Below, piece after piece: positions 11,307 through 20,959 of a stretch of DNA of 64,000 nt. The DNA is from Mycolicibacterium sp. S2-37 (lineage in GTDB: Bacteria > Actinomycetota > Actinomycetes > Mycobacteriales > Mycobacteriaceae). The translations under genes were made by a program, and so were the position numbers. Numbering within the stretch: position 1 is the stretch's first letter; each line of letters begins with the position of its first letter. The notes below the pieces were generated by a model that searched no databases, was not told where the DNA came from, and saw nothing but the letters and a program-made list of their open reading frames with translations. The stretch is from positions 62,001 through 126,000 of the forward strand of contig NZ_JAFEVR010000007.1 of NCBI RefSeq assembly GCF_017352375.1. The letters run 5' to 3'.

Positions 11307-12392
11307 TCAGGGACCGGTCGCCCAGCGATGGGCCTCCAGCTCCGGCGCGGTGCTGTTGAGCGGTACGTCGAGGCCGTCGTAGATGCCCGGCTTCTGCTCG
11401 GCCAGCCAACCGATCGCTCCGAGCAGCCGGTTGGCCGCCGTGGTGTTGCCGCCGTCGGCGCGGGTGCCGCCGGGCACGTCGGCACGCGAGACGATGGTGA
11501 GCTGCGGATCGCCGTCGACGACGACGCGGTGATCGCCGACGCCCTCGTCGGGTTGCGGCCACTGCGGCGCGCACGAGGGGTGGATGCGGGTGATGTGATC
11601 GATGACGATGCGTTCGCGGCCGTCGGCCTTGCCGATCACCTTGAGCCAGAAGGCGCCCTGGGTGCCCTTCTGGAAGCGGCCCATCACCGTGTCGACGTCG
11701 TCGGAGAGCGGCAGGCGCTGGACGTCCTCGGTGATCTCGTCGATCTCCAGACCGAGCCGGCGGCCGATCAGGCGGACGTTGCCGCCCCACACCATGGTCG
11801 GTATCGACGGCAGCAGCATCATCGGCGTCTCGTCCATCGGACCGCCGAACCCGCAGAGCACCTTGACCGCATGCGGCTGGTTGTAGGTGGAGTAGTCGAA
11901 GATCTCCTGGCAGTGGATGGTCCGGATCTGCGTACACAGCCCGGCAGCCAGGACGGCCAGCGCGTCGTTTCCCCATCCGGGGTCGACCCCGCTGACGAGC
12001 AGTGTCGACCCGCCCTCCTGCGCCGCGGCGGACAGCCGGGAAACCCATTCGGCCGGGGCCGAGGCCGGGTCGTAGAGGGAGTACAGCGACGGCGTCACCA
12101 CGTGGGCACCGGCGCGCAGGCACCTTTCGATGTCGGCGAGCGCCTCGTCGGGGCGGATGTCGCCCGATGCCATGTAGGCGACCGCATCGCAGGCCGACAG
12201 GACCGCGTCGACGTCGTCGGTGGCCGCGATGCCGGTGCGCACGTCGAGCCCCGCCAGATCGGCCGCGTCGCGGCCGACCTTCTCCGCGGTCGAGGTGAGC
12301 ACCGCGCACAGCTGCAGACCGGGAAATCCGGTGAGCGATCTGATTGCCGTGGCCCCCATGTTGCCTGTTCCCCAGACCGCGATGCGCAGCAT
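11307..12392 (-). CDS. Dihydrodipicolinate reductase-like NAD(P)-dependent oxidoreductase
   Basis: 361 aa. The N-terminus MLRIAVWGTGNMGATAIRSL is a Rossmann fold with GTGNMG, typical of the DapB / 2,4-diaminopentanoate dehydrogenase-like family. The centre contains VSGVDPGWGNDALAV and the C-terminal part looks like the substrate domain. A gene of this type lies between pks and fadE5 in the M. smegmatis TPP locus, but I know of no assigned step. It is divergent from fadE5 across a 239-bp control region and in the same direction as pks. It may modify a lipid precursor or may be unrelated to TPP; the sequence does not settle this. Confidence 0.75.
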   Translation of the reverse strand: MLRIAVWGTGNMGATAIRSLTGFPGLQLCAVLTSTAEKVGRDAADLAGLDVRTGIAATDDVDAVLSACDAVAYMASGDIRPDEALADIERCLRAGAHVVTPSLYSLYDPASAPAEWVSRLSAAAQEGGSTLLVSGVDPGWGNDALAVLAAGLCTQIRTIHCQEIFDYSTYNQPHAVKVLCGFGGPMDETPMMLLPSIPTMVWGGNVRLIGRRLGLEIDEITEDVQRLPLSDDVDTVMGRFQKGTQGAFWLKVIGKADGRERIVIDHITRIHPSCAPQWPQPDEGVGDHRVVVDGDPQLTIVSRADVPGGTRADGGNTTAANRLLGAIGWLAEQKPGIYDGLDVPLNSTAPELEAHRWATGP

Positions 12393-12484
12393 GTGATCAC
12401 CCTAGATCACCGATGAGTGACGCTTGTCACAGCCACCCGTATCACCTGGTCAACAGGGCGATCTTGACTGTTTCACACGGTCGG

Positions 12485-12582
12485 CCAACCGCCTGGTTGG
12501 TTAGTGCATGGAAATTGCTGCTCAGGTGTTTGCGTTGTAGTTACCGACGGGTATAGTCGGCCCCAGTTACTGGTGGGTAACT
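12485..12582. promoter_or_regulatory. Divergent control region of fadE5 with two inverted repeats
   Basis: Two operators of different type are visible. CCAACC (12485-12490), GCCT, GGTTGG (12495-12500) is perfect. AGTTAC (12565-12570), TGGTGG, GTAACT (12577-12582) is also perfect and lies 50 bp before the fadE5 start. The second contains GGTGGGTAA, whose complement TTACCCACC recurs in the fadA2-fabG4 control region at 19533-19541. This suggests one regulator acts on both fatty-acid gene sets. The regulator is not identified. Confidence 0.5.
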
Positions 12583-12631
12583 TCGACCGAAGTACCCAAC
12601 CGCAGGTGGCGTCTTCATCGAGGAGGAAATC

Positions 12632-14467
12632 GTGGGCCACTACAAGAGCAATGTTCGGGATCAGGTATTCAACCTGTTCGAGGTGCTCGGCCTCGACAAG
12701 GCGCTGGGCGAGGGCGAGTTCGCCGACCTCGACGCCGACACGGCCACCGAGATGCTGGGCGAGATGGCCCGGCTCGCCGAGGGGCCGATCGCCGAGTCCT
12801 TCGCCGACGGCGACCGCAACCCGCCCGTCTTCGATCCCAAGACGCACACCGTGACGCTGCCCGAGTCGTTCAAGAAATCGGCGCGGGCCGTCATCGACAA
12901 CGACTGGGACAAGGTCGGCGTCGAAGAGGAGCTCGGCGGTATGCCGATGCCCCGCGCGCTGGTGTGGGCGCTGCACGAGCACCTGCTCGGCGCGAACCCG
13001 GCCACGTGGATGTACGCCGGCGGCGCCGGCTTCGCCAGCATCTTCTACAAGCAGGCCACCGAAGAGCAGAAGAAGTGGGCCAAACTCGCCGCCGAGCGCG
13101 GCTGGGGCGCCACCATGGTCCTCACCGAGCCCGACGCAGGCTCGGACGTGGGCGCCGGCCGCACCAAGGCCGTCAAGCAGGACGACGGCTCCTGGCACAT
13201 CGACGGCGTGAAGCGGTTCATCACCTCCGCCGACTCCGATGACCTCTTCGAGAACATCTTCCACCTGGTGCTGGCCCGCCCCGAGGGCGCCGGCCCGGGC
13301 ACCAAGGGTCTGTCGCTGTTCTTCGTGCCGAAGTTCCTCTTCGACTTCGAGACCGGCGAGCTGGGCGAGCGCAACGGCGTCTTCGTCACCAACGTCGAGC
13401 ACAAGATGGGCCTCAAGGTCTCGGCCACCTGCGAGCTGACCTTCGGTCAGCACGGCGTCCCCGCCAAGGGCTGGCTGGTCGGCGAGGTGCACAACGGCAT
13501 CGCGCAGATGTTCGACGTGATCGAGCAGGCTCGGATGATGGTCGGCACCAAGGCCATCGCCACGCTGTCGACGGGCTACCTCAATGCGCTCGAGTACGCC
13601 AAGGAGCGCATCCAGGGCGCCGATATGACGCAGATGACCGACAAGACCGCGCCGCGCGTCTCGATCACCCATCACCCGGACGTGCGCCGTTCGCTGATGA
13701 CCCAGAAGGCCTACGCCGAGGGTCTGCGCGCGCTCTACCTGTTCACCGCCACCTACCAGGACGCCACGGTGGCCCAGGCCGTCCACGGTGTCGACGGCGA
13801 TCTCGCGCTGAAGGTCAACGACCTGATGCTGCCGATCGTCAAGGGTGTCGGCTCCGAACAGGCCTACGCCAAGCTGACCGAATCGCTGCAGACCTTCGGT
13901 GGCTCCGGCTTCCTGCAGGACTACCCGATCGAGCAGTACATCCGCGACGCCAAGATCGACTCGCTCTACGAGGGCACCACCGCCATCCAGGCGCAGGACT
14001 TCTTCTTCCGCAAGATCGTCCGCGACAAGGGTGTGGCGCTGGCCCACGTGGCCGGCCAGATCGAGGAGTTCGTCAAGGCCGAGACCGGCAATGGCCGGCT
14101 CAAGGCCGAGCGCGCCCTGCTGGCGACGGCGCTGACCGACGTGCAGGGGATGGCGGCTTCGCTGACCGGCTACCTGATGTCGGCTCAGGAGGATCCGAAG
14201 AACGTCTACAAGGTGGGCCTCGGCTCGGTCCGCTTCCTGATGAGCGTCGGCGATCTGATGATCGGCTGGCTGCTGCAGCGTCAGGCCGCTGTGGCCATCG
14301 ACGCCCTCGACCAGGGCGCCACCGGTGACGAGCGGGCGTTCTACGAGGGCAAGATCGCGGTGGCGTCGTTCTTCGCGAAGAACTTCCTGCCGCTGCTCAC
14401 CAGCACGCGCCTGATCGTCGAGAACATCGACAACGAGATCATGGAGCTCGACGAAGCCGCCTTCTGA
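12632..14467 (+). CDS. fadE5: Acyl-CoA dehydrogenase FadE5
   Basis: 611 aa, the same length as M. tuberculosis FadE5 (Rv0244c). It oxidises acyl-CoA to trans-2-enoyl-CoA with FAD; FadE5 is known as a broad-chain-length enzyme. Visible features include [15 protein letters not shown] (middle-domain flavin region), a long C-terminal helical domain, [31 protein letters not shown] in the FAD-binding tail read as a whole, and the extended C-terminus of this subfamily. The GTG start has AGGAGG 6 nt upstream. It is monocistronic, divergent from the reductase gene, and closed by a strong terminator. It sits next to the pks locus, as in M. smegmatis. Confidence 0.95.
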   Translation: MGHYKSNVRDQVFNLFEVLGLDKALGEGEFADLDADTATEMLGEMARLAEGPIAESFADGDRNPPVFDPKTHTVTLPESFKKSARAVIDNDWDKVGVEEELGGMPMPRALVWALHEHLLGANPATWMYAGGAGFASIFYKQATEEQKKWAKLAAERGWGATMVLTEPDAGSDVGAGRTKAVKQDDGSWHIDGVKRFITSADSDDLFENIFHLVLARPEGAGPGTKGLSLFFVPKFLFDFETGELGERNGVFVTNVEHKMGLKVSATCELTFGQHGVPAKGWLVGEVHNGIAQMFDVIEQARMMVGTKAIATLSTGYLNALEYAKERIQGADMTQMTDKTAPRVSITHHPDVRRSLMTQKAYAEGLRALYLFTATYQDATVAQAVHGVDGDLALKVNDLMLPIVKGVGSEQAYAKLTESLQTFGGSGFLQDYPIEQYIRDAKIDSLYEGTTAIQAQDFFFRKIVRDKGVALAHVAGQIEEFVKAETGNGRLKAERALLATALTDVQGMAASLTGYLMSAQEDPKNVYKVGLGSVRFLMSVGDLMIGWLLQRQAAVAIDALDQGATGDERAFYEGKIAVASFFAKNFLPLLTSTRLIVENIDNEIMELDEAAF

Positions 14468-14490
14468 TCTCTTCTCCCCCTTACGCGAGA

Positions 14491-14517
14491 GGCCCCCGCA
14501 AACTGCGGGGGCCTTTT
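14491..14517 (+). terminator. Rho-independent terminator of fadE5
   Basis: A 10-bp perfect GC stem, GGCCCCCGCA (14491-14500) and TGCGGGGGCC (14504-14513), has a 3-nt loop and is followed by TTTT. It begins 24 bp after the fadE5 stop. Confidence 0.9.
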
Positions 14518-14538
14518 GCACGGGCCGGGTGCCGGCGG

Positions 14539-14976
14539 CTACAGCGGGTCGACCCCGACCCGGCCGGCGTCGCTGACGTGCTCGGTCCAGCGGCTGCCGT
14601 CCCACCACCGGGACTGGTGACGACCCGAAGGATCCGGATGCCACGCGCCGGCGGGGGCCGCCAGTACGCGGGCGACGAGGTGGAACAGCGTATTGATGAG
14701 CTGTCCGTTGCGTCCCCAGTCGACCAGCCCGAACTTGAGGGCCGAGTGGACGGTCACCTCCACCCCCTCGGGAGCGGGGCGTAGGTGCACCGCGAGTTTC
14801 TCGCCCCACGTCGTCAGCGAGACGTCCGTCGACAACTGGATGACGCCCGCCGCGGGGTCGGCCAGCGTCACGGTCATGGCCTCCATCCGGGCAGCGTCGC
14901 ACACCGCGCGGAACACGTTGTCGTAGGCGCCGGGAACGACGCGGGTCTCGGATTTCGACGCAGGCACGCCGATCAT
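14539..14976 (-). CDS. DUF2510-containing small protein
   Basis: 145 aa from ATG 14976; a GTG at 14991 would add five residues. The C-terminus WHPDPSGRHQSRWWDGSRWTEHV is a DUF2510 motif, a short Trp-rich segment common at the ends of actinobacterial membrane or secreted proteins, here without a membrane segment. The N-terminal 110 residues (DNVFRAVCDAARMEAMTV, VHSALKFGLVDWGRNGQLI) resemble a soluble SHOCT/START-like small domain, but I cannot name it. It follows the response regulator with a 6-bp gap on the same strand, so it may be in that operon. Function unknown. Confidence 0.75.
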   Translation of the reverse strand: MIGVPASKSETRVVPGAYDNVFRAVCDAARMEAMTVTLADPAAGVIQLSTDVSLTTWGEKLAVHLRPAPEGVEVTVHSALKFGLVDWGRNGQLINTLFHLVARVLAAPAGAWHPDPSGRHQSRWWDGSRWTEHVSDAGRVGVDPL

Positions 14977-14997
14977 TATCGGGTCGCGCACGACCGG

Positions 14998-15645
14998 TCA
15001 GGAATTCAGGTAGGTCACCACGGCGAGCACGCGGCGATGATGCGCATGCGAGGTCGGCAGGTCGAGCTTCGCGAAGATCGACGACACATGCTTCTCGATC
15101 GCCCGCTCGGTGATCGAAAGGTGTTGCGCCAGTGCGCTGTTGGAGTGGCCCTCCGCCATCATGGCCAGCACCTCCCGCTCGCGCGCGGTCAACCGGTCCA
15201 TGGCGTCCGACGTCCGTCGTCTGCCGAACAGCTGCCGCACCACCTCGGGGTCGAGCGCGGTACCGCCGGAGGCCACCCGGCGAACCGCCTCGTCGAACTC
15301 ACCGATGTCGGCCACCCGGTCCTTGAGTAGATAGCCCACGCCCTCGGGACGGCCGGCCAGCAGTTCGGTGGCGTACCGTGTCTCGACCCACTGGGAGAAG
15401 ACGAGCACTCCGACATCGGGATGCGAGCGGCGCAGCGAGATTGCGGCGACCAGACCCTCGTCGGTGTGGGAGGGCGGCATCCGAATGTCGATGACAGCGA
15501 CGTCGGGGCCGAATTCGTGCACCGCGGCGATCAGCTCGTCGGCCGTGCCGACGCGGGCGGCCACCTCGTGGCCCCGCTCGATCAGCAACTGCGCCAGACC
15601 GTCGCGCAGGATCGCGCTGTCCTCGGCGATGACCAGCCGGCTCAC
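14998..15645 (-). CDS. NarL/LuxR-family response regulator
   Basis: 215 aa. The receiver domain (1-120) has acidic pair ED near residues 8-9, phospho-acceptor Asp in VAVIDIRMPP near 53, and the switch Lys in YLLKDRV. The C-terminal LuxR HTH is LTAREREVLAMMAEGHSNSALAQHLSITERAIEKHVSSIFAKL as a whole. The GTG start overlaps the kinase stop by 4 bp (GTGA), so the pair is translationally coupled and should form one two-component system. The DNA target is not known. Confidence 0.93.
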   Translation of the reverse strand: MSRLVIAEDSAILRDGLAQLLIERGHEVAARVGTADELIAAVHEFGPDVAVIDIRMPPSHTDEGLVAAISLRRSHPDVGVLVFSQWVETRYATELLAGRPEGVGYLLKDRVADIGEFDEAVRRVASGGTALDPEVVRQLFGRRRTSDAMDRLTAREREVLAMMAEGHSNSALAQHLSITERAIEKHVSSIFAKLDLPTSHAHHRRVLAVVTYLNS

Positions 15646-16919
15646 TGCTCGGCTCCGGGTGGCACCACCACGGTGACGGTCGTCGGCCCACCTGCGGGAC
15701 TGTCGATCTCGAGCCGGCCGTCCAGCATCGCCAGTCTGTCGCGCAGCCCGGTCAGGCCGGAGCCGTTGGCGACCTCGATCCCGCCTGTCCCGTCGTCCTC
15801 CACGACGATCCGCAAATCGGCCGGGTCGCTGTGGATCCGGACGGACGCGCGGCCGGCCTCCGAGTGCTTCGACACGTTCGCCAGCAGTTCCGCGACACAG
15901 AAGTACGCCATGGTCTCCACTCCGATCGACGGGCGGACCGCCAGATCGACCGAGACATCGACCGGGATGGGGTGGCGGGCGGCCAGCGTCTGCACCGCCG
16001 GGCCGAGACCGAGATCCAGTGCGGGAGGCCGTATCCCGCGGACCAGATCCCGCAACTCGGTGAGTGTGTCCTTGGTGCCCGCCAGCGCGTCGGAGACCAG
16101 CGTGCGCGCGCCGGGCACATCCGACGAGGCGAGATGTTCATCGGCTCGGGCCAACGCCATCGCCACGGTGATCAGCCGGGCCTGGGTGCCGTCGTGCAGG
16201 TCGCGCTCGACGCGGCGCAGGGTGGCCGCCGACTCGTCCACGACATCCGCCCGCGCCTGTTCCAGCTGTCCGACCCGGCGCTCGCGACCGGTAGGCCCCA
16301 ACATGGTGACCGCCAGCCAGAGATGGGCGCGGCAGAGCCCGAGCATCAACCAGCCGAGCAGGTACAGCCCGGCGGCCCCGGCGACGGCCAGCAGCGTGTA
16401 CTGCCAGAGCGACTCGACCGGCTCACCGAAGGACACCAACGGCTCCCGCATCGCCAGCCACACGACGGGCGACACCACCAGAACACCGCACGTGACGACT
16501 CCGACGATGACGAGGTACCCGACGGGCGTCATCACCACCGCGTGCACCATCAGGAATGCCAGACTCCGCCAACCCACCGCGTCGCTCAGGGCCGCCGCGA
16601 TCGTGTGCAACCTGCCGCCGGCTGGCCGCACGAAGGGGGGCGGCGCGTCGATCGCGACACCGGTGAACCCCGCCAGCGACCGGTACAGCCCGTTCCAGGC
16701 GCGGCCGCTCAATACGACGAGCGCGAGCAGCGGGATCCCGATCACCGTGACGATCAGCAAGCCGGAGGCCAGGCCGGTGACGAACAGGTACACCACTGCG
16801 ACCACCGCGAGGACGCTGACGAGGATGACGTAGGCGTAGGCCCGCCACGCGGGTCTCCGGAGCGGGGTCAGCGCCGTGCGGGTCCAGCTCGCAGCGGTCG
16901 CCGTCGGAGTCGGAGTCAT
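15642..16919 (-). CDS. Membrane sensor histidine kinase, HisKA_3 type
   Basis: 425 aa from ATG 16919; GTG 16925 and ATG 16934 are near alternatives. The frame extends to 17267, but that part lies antisense-free inside the next gene and is not protein-like. Five or so membrane segments (residues about 20-210) form a putative sensor domain. The phospho-acceptor His is in VERDLHDGTQARL, the HisKA_3 signature. The ATPase domain ends with GSGLTGLRDRLAMLDG. It pairs with the downstream NarL-type regulator. With no large extracytoplasmic loop, it probably senses membrane or cytoplasmic conditions. Confidence 0.9.
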   Translation of the reverse strand: MTPTPTATAASWTRTALTPLRRPAWRAYAYVILVSVLAVVAVVYLFVTGLASGLLIVTVIGIPLLALVVLSGRAWNGLYRSLAGFTGVAIDAPPPFVRPAGGRLHTIAAALSDAVGWRSLAFLMVHAVVMTPVGYLVIVGVVTCGVLVVSPVVWLAMREPLVSFGEPVESLWQYTLLAVAGAAGLYLLGWLMLGLCRAHLWLAVTMLGPTGRERRVGQLEQARADVVDESAATLRRVERDLHDGTQARLITVAMALARADEHLASSDVPGARTLVSDALAGTKDTLTELRDLVRGIRPPALDLGLGPAVQTLAARHPIPVDVSVDLAVRPSIGVETMAYFCVAELLANVSKHSEAGRASVRIHSDPADLRIVVEDDGTGGIEVANGSGLTGLRDRLAMLDGRLEIDSPAGGPTTVTVVVPPGAEQ

Positions 16920-17007
16920 GGTCACGGCCACCATCGTGCGCGCTGCGAGGGACCGCATCCATGGTGGTGCCCGGCGATCATCGGGTGTGGCCAGCCACAC
17001 CGCGGCG

Positions 17008-17928
17008 TCAGCCGTCGACGTCCCGAAGCAGCGCACGGGTGCGGGCCCGGCCCTCGGCGGAGGCGTCGAACACCGCGCCGACGAACTCGTCCACCCCGGC
17101 CGCCCGCACGTCGTCCAGCCGCTGCCGCACGGTGTCCTCGTCGCCGATGATCGCGGCGTCCTCGGGCCCGGCATGGCCCTCCCGGTCCAGCATCGCCCGA
17201 TACGAGGGAAGCTGGCCGTAGATCGCGAATTGCCTGGCCGCGTGGGCGCGCACGCCGTCGACGTCATCGGTGACCGCGACCGGCAGCGCCGCCACCACCC
17301 GCACGTCGCCCTCGGCGCGGCCGGCCTCGGCGGCCGCCTGCCGAAGGGTCGGCCCGACGTGCTCGGCCAGCGTCTTCACCCCGGTCATCCACGTCAGCGT
17401 CCCGGCCGTGCGACGACCGGCCAGCCGCAGCAACTGGGGGCCGAGCGCGGCCAGGTACACCGGAGGCGCGGGCGCCTGGAACTGCAGCGCGCCCCGCGTC
17501 GTCACGATCTCACCCGCCGCGTCGGCGGCCTGGCCGTCGAGCAGCGGCTGCAGCCCGTCGAGGTACTCGCGCATGCGGCGCACCGGACGGTCCCAGGAGA
17601 CGCCCCACATGCCTTCGGTCACCATGCGGTGGCTCAGGCCGAGGCCCAGGATGAAGCGGTCTGCGCCGATGAGGTTGAGGGTCAGCGCGCGCTGCGCCAG
17701 CAGCATCGGATGCTGGTTGTGGATCGGTAGCACCCCGGTGCCCACCTCGATCGTGTCGACCTCGCGCAGCGCGACGGCGAGGACGGTGAGCAGGTCGGGC
17801 TCGTAGGGCAGCTGGCTCAGCCAGACCCGGCGGAAGCCCTCGTCGCGATAGTCGGCGAGCTGGCGGACGGTCGCGTCGACGACGTCCGACTCGCCGGTGC
17901 TGAGGGAGCCGAGGATGCTGGTCTGCAT
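17008..17928 (-). CDS. LLM-class F420-dependent oxidoreductase
   Basis: 306 aa from ATG 17928. The frame is open to 18066, but the upstream part falls in a hairpin-rich intergenic region and has no family similarity. The TIM-barrel luciferase-like signature is visible: GFRRVWLSQ near the N-terminus, TIEVGTGVLPIHNQHPMLLAQRALTL, GRFILGLGLSH-type motif (DRFILGLGLSHRMV), and a C-terminal GDEDTVRQRLDDVRAAGVDEFVG. Mycobacteria use F420 with many such proteins, and substrate cannot be read from sequence. It is about 90 bp upstream of the sensor kinase on the same strand. Confidence 0.88.
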   Translation of the reverse strand: MQTSILGSLSTGESDVVDATVRQLADYRDEGFRRVWLSQLPYEPDLLTVLAVALREVDTIEVGTGVLPIHNQHPMLLAQRALTLNLIGADRFILGLGLSHRMVTEGMWGVSWDRPVRRMREYLDGLQPLLDGQAADAAGEIVTTRGALQFQAPAPPVYLAALGPQLLRLAGRRTAGTLTWMTGVKTLAEHVGPTLRQAAAEAGRAEGDVRVVAALPVAVTDDVDGVRAHAARQFAIYGQLPSYRAMLDREGHAGPEDAAIIGDEDTVRQRLDDVRAAGVDEFVGAVFDASAEGRARTRALLRDVDG

Positions 17929-17958
17929 TCCGACCACGCTACGGCGAGGAGCTTGAGG

Positions 17959-18115
17959 CGGGTTCGGGAGGTTCGGGAGGCCGGTGTCGATGACCGGACA
18001 CTCCCGAACCCGTAGAGGGTCGGCGCGCACCTCGTGAACCCCTCGAACCAGAGGTGCGCCGACCAAGAAGATGCCCCGTGTTGCCGTCGGGTCGGGGGGT
18101 CAGACGGCAACACGG
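17959..18115. repeat. Cluster of three strong inverted repeats
   Basis: In the 262-bp gap between fadA2 and the oxidoreductase there are three hairpins in a row. A: CGGGTTCGGGAG (17959-17970) with CTCCCGAACCCG (18001-18012), perfect 12 bp, and a 9-bp direct repeat GGTTCGGGA at 17961 and 17970. B: 18018-18033 with GAGGTGCGCCGACC (18051-18064), 14 bp with a 2-nt bulge. C: CCGTGTTGCCGTC (18076-18088) with GACGGCAACACGG (18103-18115), perfect 13 bp. None is followed by a T-run. Confidence 0.8.
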
Positions 18116-18190
18116 AGCTATCTGGAATATCGACGGCCCGGCACGCGGCGTTACACCGCTTACGGACGATTCCCCGATGTCATATTCACG

Positions 18191-19510
18191 TCATGCTTCG
18201 AGGATGGCGGCCACGCCCTGACCGCCCGCGGCACAGATCGAGATGAGCCCGCGCACCGGCTGGCCGGTCTGCTTCTTGCGCTCGGCGAGCTGCTTGGCCA
18301 GCTGCGCGACGATGCGCCCGCCGGTCGCCGCGAACGGATGTCCGGCGGCCAGCGACGATCCGTTGACGTTGAGCTTCGACCGGTCGATCGAACCGAGAGC
18401 CGCGTCCAAGCCGAGCCGCTCCTTGCAGTACTCCTCGGACTCCCAGGCCTGCAGGTGCGCGAGCACGACCGAGGCGAAGGCCTCGTGGATCTCGTAGAAG
18501 TCGAAGTCCTGCAGCGTCAGACCGTTGCGGGCGAGCAGCCGCGGCACCGCGTAGGTCGGCGCCATCAGCAGGCCGTCCTTGCCGTTGACGTAGTCCACCG
18601 CCGCGGTCTCGCCGTCGACGTAGTAGGCCAGCGGCTCGAGCGAATGCTGCTGCGCCCAATCCTCCGAGGCCAGCAGTGACACCGAGGCGCCGTCGGTGAG
18701 CGGCGTCGAGTTTCCTGCGGTCATCGTCGCGTCGCCGTGCTTGACCCCGAAGACCGGCTTGAGCTTGGCGAGCTTCTCGGCCGACGAATCCGGGCGCAGG
18801 TTGTTGTCCCGGTACACGCCGAGGAACGGGGTCACCAGATCGTCGAAGAAGCCGCGATCGTAGGCCGCGGCCATATTGCGGTGGCTGGCCTCGGTCAGCG
18901 CGTCCTGGTCGACCCGCTTGATGCCCATCTCCTTGGCGGTGATGGCCGCGTGCTCACCCATCGACATCCCGGTCCGCGGTTCGCTGTTGACCGGGATCTC
19001 GATGCCCAGCGCCGCGGGCAGCTTGCCGACCAGTTTGAGCCGGTCCACGTTGGACTTGGCGCGGCGCAGGCCCAGCAGCGCCTTGCGCAGGTCGTCGCCG
19101 AACGCGATCGGAGCATCGGAGGTGGTGTCCACCCCGCCGGCCGCCGCTGCCTCGTACCGCCCGGCGGCGATGCCGTCGGCCGCGGCGATGGTGGCCTGCA
19201 GCCCGGTGCCGCAGGCCTGCTGGATGTCGAAAGCCGGCGTCGAGGACGACAGTGCGCTGCCGAGCACGCACTCCCGCATCAGGTTGAAGTCCCGGCTGTG
19301 CTTGAGCACGGCGCCGCCGATCACCGCGCCGAGCTGCTCGCCCTGGAGGTTGTAGCGGTCGATCAGTCCACCGAGCGCCGCGGTGAACATGTCCTGGTTC
19401 GACGCACTGGCGTAGGCGCCGTCCGAGCGGGCGAAGGGGATGCGATTTCCGCCGATCACGGCCACCCGTCGCATGGTTCTGCTGTCAGCCACGTTTGCCT
19501 CCACAGTCAT
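18191..19510 (-). CDS. fadA2: Acetyl-CoA acetyltransferase (thiolase) FadA2
   Basis: 439 aa, matching FadA2 (Rv0243). It catalyses thiolytic cleavage of 3-ketoacyl-CoA or the reverse condensation. Thiolase landmarks are present: the nucleophile Cys in [11 protein letters not shown] near residue 98, the EIHEAFA segment, the His in [18 protein letters not shown], and the C-terminal CAAGGQG Cys motif. It is divergent from fabG4-htdX across about 90 bp that holds strong palindromes. Together, thiolase, ketoacyl reductase and dehydratase give the core steps of chain extension or beta-oxidation. Confidence 0.95.
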   Translation of the reverse strand: MTVEANVADSRTMRRVAVIGGNRIPFARSDGAYASASNQDMFTAALGGLIDRYNLQGEQLGAVIGGAVLKHSRDFNLMRECVLGSALSSSTPAFDIQQACGTGLQATIAAADGIAAGRYEAAAAGGVDTTSDAPIAFGDDLRKALLGLRRAKSNVDRLKLVGKLPAALGIEIPVNSEPRTGMSMGEHAAITAKEMGIKRVDQDALTEASHRNMAAAYDRGFFDDLVTPFLGVYRDNNLRPDSSAEKLAKLKPVFGVKHGDATMTAGNSTPLTDGASVSLLASEDWAQQHSLEPLAYYVDGETAAVDYVNGKDGLLMAPTYAVPRLLARNGLTLQDFDFYEIHEAFASVVLAHLQAWESEEYCKERLGLDAALGSIDRSKLNVNGSSLAAGHPFAATGGRIVAQLAKQLAERKKQTGQPVRGLISICAAGGQGVAAILEA

Positions 19511-19532
19511 TCCGGCTATCTAAGACCCGATA

Positions 19533-19573
19533 TTACCCACCGTTCTTACTCAGGAGTAAGTTCGGGGGTAACC
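19533..19573. promoter_or_regulatory. fadA2/fabG4 divergent operator region
   Basis: TTACCCACC (19533-19541) is followed by the palindrome CTTACTC-AG-GAGTAAG (19545-19560) and then GGGGTAACCACC. The first and last elements form a second, outer inverted pair (TTACCC/GGGTAA type). TTACCCACC also occurs, reversed, in the fadE5 promoter. Placement between divergent starts suggests joint control of fadA2 and fabG4-htdX. Confidence 0.55.
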
Positions 19574-19602
19574 ACCACTCCGCGGACGAAAGGCATGCTG
19601 AA

Positions 19603-20955
19603 GTGGCCTCCGATCTCTATACCCAAATTGTTCACTCCGGCCCGGGCTCCTTCCTCGCCAAACAGCTCGGCATCCCCCAGCCGGAGACGCTGCGGCGTTA
19701 TCAGCCCGACCAGCCCCCGCTGCCCGGCGCGCTGCTGATCGGCGGCGAGGGCCGCGTCGTCGAACCGCTGCGCACCGCGTTGGCCGACGACTACGAGGTC
19801 GTGTCCAACAACATCGGGGGCCGCTGGGCCGACGCGTTCGGCGGGCTGGTCTACGACGCGACCGCCATCACCGAACCCGAGGGCCTCAAAGGGCTCTACG
19901 AGTTCTTCACCCCGCTGCTGCGCAACCTCACCCCGAATGCCCGCCTGGTCGTCATCGGCACCACACCCGACGAGACCAGCACGCCGCACGAACAGATAGT
20001 GCAGCGCGCGCTCGAGGGCTTCACCCGTTCCCTGGGCAAGGAGATGCGCCGAGGGGCCACGGTGTCGCTGGTCTACGTCTCGCCCAACGCCAAGACCGCC
20101 GCGACCGGACTCGAGTCGACGATGCGCTTCATCCTGTCTGGCAAGTCGGCCTACGTCGACGGTCAGGTGTACCGGGTGGGCGCCGAGGACTCCACCCCGC
20201 CCGCCGACTGGGACACACCGCTCGACGGCAAGGTCGCCGTGGTGACGGGCGCCGCCCGCGGCATCGGCGCGACCATCGCGGAGGTGTTCGCGCGGGACGG
20301 GGCCAAGGTCGTCGCCGTCGACATCGACGCTGCCGCGGAGGATCTCGCGACGGTCGCCGAGAAGGTCGGCGGTACCGCGCTGACCTTGGACGTCACCGCC
20401 GCCGACGCGGTCGACAAGATCACCGAGCACGTGCGCGAGCATCACGGCGGCCGCCTCGACATCCTGGTCAACAACGCCGGCATCACCCGCGACAAGCTGC
20501 TGGCCAACATGGACGAGGGCCGCTGGGACGCGGTCGTCGCGGTGAACCTGCTCGCTCCGCTGCAGCTGACCGAGGGACTGGTGGACAACGGCACCCTCGG
20601 CGAGGGCGGCCGCGTCATCGGGCTGTCGTCGATGGCCGGTATCGCCGGCAACCGTGGCCAGACCAACTACGCGACGACAAAGGCCGGAATGATCGGCCTG
20701 ACCGACGCGCTGGCCGACAAGCTGGCCGAGAAGGGCATCACGATCAACGCGGTCGCACCCGGGTTCATCGAGACCAAGATGACCGAGGCCATCCCGCTGG
20801 CCACCCGGGAGGTGGGCCGTCGGCTCAACTCGCTCTACCAGGGCGGTCAGCCGGTCGACGTCGCCGAGACCATCGCCTACTTCGCCAGCCCGGCGTCGAA
20901 TGCCGTCACCGGCAACACGATCCGGGTCTGCGGCCAGGCCATGCTGGGGGCGTGA
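19603..20955 (+). CDS. fabG4: High-molecular-weight 3-oxoacyl-ACP/CoA reductase FabG4
   Basis: 450 aa from GTG 19603, chosen because the translation then begins [23 protein letters not shown], as in Rv0242c (454 aa). Residues 1-200 are the N-terminal flavodoxin-like domain I with no catalytic set. Residues 205-450 are an SDR ketoreductase: VTGAARGIG cofactor loop, NNAG, catalytic Ser in GLSSMAG, Tyr and Lys in TNYATTKAG. FabG4 reduces 3-ketoacyl-CoA with NADH. The next gene, htdX, begins 4 bp after the stop, so reductase and dehydratase are co-expressed. Confidence 0.95.
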   Translation: MASDLYTQIVHSGPGSFLAKQLGIPQPETLRRYQPDQPPLPGALLIGGEGRVVEPLRTALADDYEVVSNNIGGRWADAFGGLVYDATAITEPEGLKGLYEFFTPLLRNLTPNARLVVIGTTPDETSTPHEQIVQRALEGFTRSLGKEMRRGATVSLVYVSPNAKTAATGLESTMRFILSGKSAYVDGQVYRVGAEDSTPPADWDTPLDGKVAVVTGAARGIGATIAEVFARDGAKVVAVDIDAAAEDLATVAEKVGGTALTLDVTAADAVDKITEHVREHHGGRLDILVNNAGITRDKLLANMDEGRWDAVVAVNLLAPLQLTEGLVDNGTLGEGGRVIGLSSMAGIAGNRGQTNYATTKAGMIGLTDALADKLAEKGITINAVAPGFIETKMTEAIPLATREVGRRLNSLYQGGQPVDVAETIAYFASPASNAVTGNTIRVCGQAMLGA

Positions 20956-20959
20956 GGTC

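Noticed and set aside
12473..14902. Open frame of 809 codons on the minus strand
   Set aside because: Antisense to fadE5, with a low-complexity His/Asp/Gly pattern typical of shadow frames; fadE5 has a ribosome site and complete domains.
16920..17267. N-terminal extension of the sensor kinase
   Set aside because: Lies in the coding part of the LLM oxidoreductase gene and has no membrane or sensor features; the ATG at 16919 gives a normal kinase.
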